A stretch of 5,650 bases of DNA, taken from positions 1-5,650 of the forward strand of contig QIIH01000102.1 of NCBI GenBank assembly GCA_003229235.1. Direction: 5' to 3'. Below the pieces are notes generated by a model, which was not told where the DNA came from, did not search any database, and saw nothing but the letters and a program-made list of their open reading frames with translations. The translations under genes were made by a program, and so were the position numbers. Below are positions 5,608-5,650 of the stretch, piece after piece. The DNA is from Flavobacteriales bacterium. Its GTDB lineage: Bacteria > Bacteroidota > Bacteroidia > Flavobacteriales > Flavobacteriaceae. How positions within the stretch are numbered: position 1 is the stretch's first letter; every line of letters begins with the position of its first letter.

Positions 5608-5650
5608 ATGGCAATAATTGGGGAGGATTCATCAAATCCAAAGGAAATTC
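5608..5650 (+). CDS. Possible 5' end of another gene, cut by the window edge
   Basis: An ATG at 5608 opens a frame that stays open to the window end, reading MAIIGEDSSNPKEI. It is preceded by an A-rich stretch (TTAAGAAAAT), which fits translation starts in this group. It lies 91 bp after the rnhB stop. Fourteen codons are too few to identify a family or to rule out a chance open frame. The gap 5517-5607 contains no gene and no strong hairpin. Confidence 0.35.
   Translation, partial: MAIIGEDSSNPKEI

Overview
The window looks like chromosomal DNA from a marine-type Flavobacteriia (Bacteroidota). It is AT-rich, and starts are preceded by A/T-rich stretches rather than Shine-Dalgarno sequences. 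There is a candidate Bacteroidota -7 element (TAnnTTTG), and an outer-membrane protein that I recognise as the Bacteroidota 'putative porin' family (Porin_10 type). Two genes are firmly identified: ribonuclease HII (rnhB) and a REP-associated tyrosine transposase (RAYT). The porin family assignment is strong. The large first gene is not recognised.

Layout: (1) 18-1697, plus strand, a 559-residue protein with three N-terminal membrane helices and a large domain predicted to lie outside the cytoplasm. (2) 1694-2861, a roughly 1.16 kb repeat island between two convergent genes. In order it holds a TTGACTA heptamer array that overlaps the first gene's stop codon, an octamer-type repeat, three tandem 55-bp units each carrying a REP hairpin, the RAYT gene on the minus strand, two REP hairpins in the opposite orientation, a second copy of the octamer repeat, a CTACTAA heptamer stretch and a half REP. 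(3) 2862-4838, minus strand, the porin, apparently starting at TTG. (4) A 99-bp divergent promoter region, then rnhB (4938-5516, plus strand). (5) A 91-bp gap and the probable first codons of another plus-strand gene at 5608.

The four host-type genes show no obvious shared pathway. The porin acts at the outer membrane, rnhB in genome maintenance, and the first gene in the inner membrane. The interesting part is the island: an apparently intact RAYT with its probable cognate REP sequences on both sides in opposite orientation, embedded in three classes of short tandem repeat (two heptanucleotide, one octanucleotide). RAYT/REP systems are known in general. The detailed architecture here, especially the co-linear repeat blocks outside the REPs, is what deserves a second look. 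I see no CRISPR array, RNA gene, phage gene or defence system.
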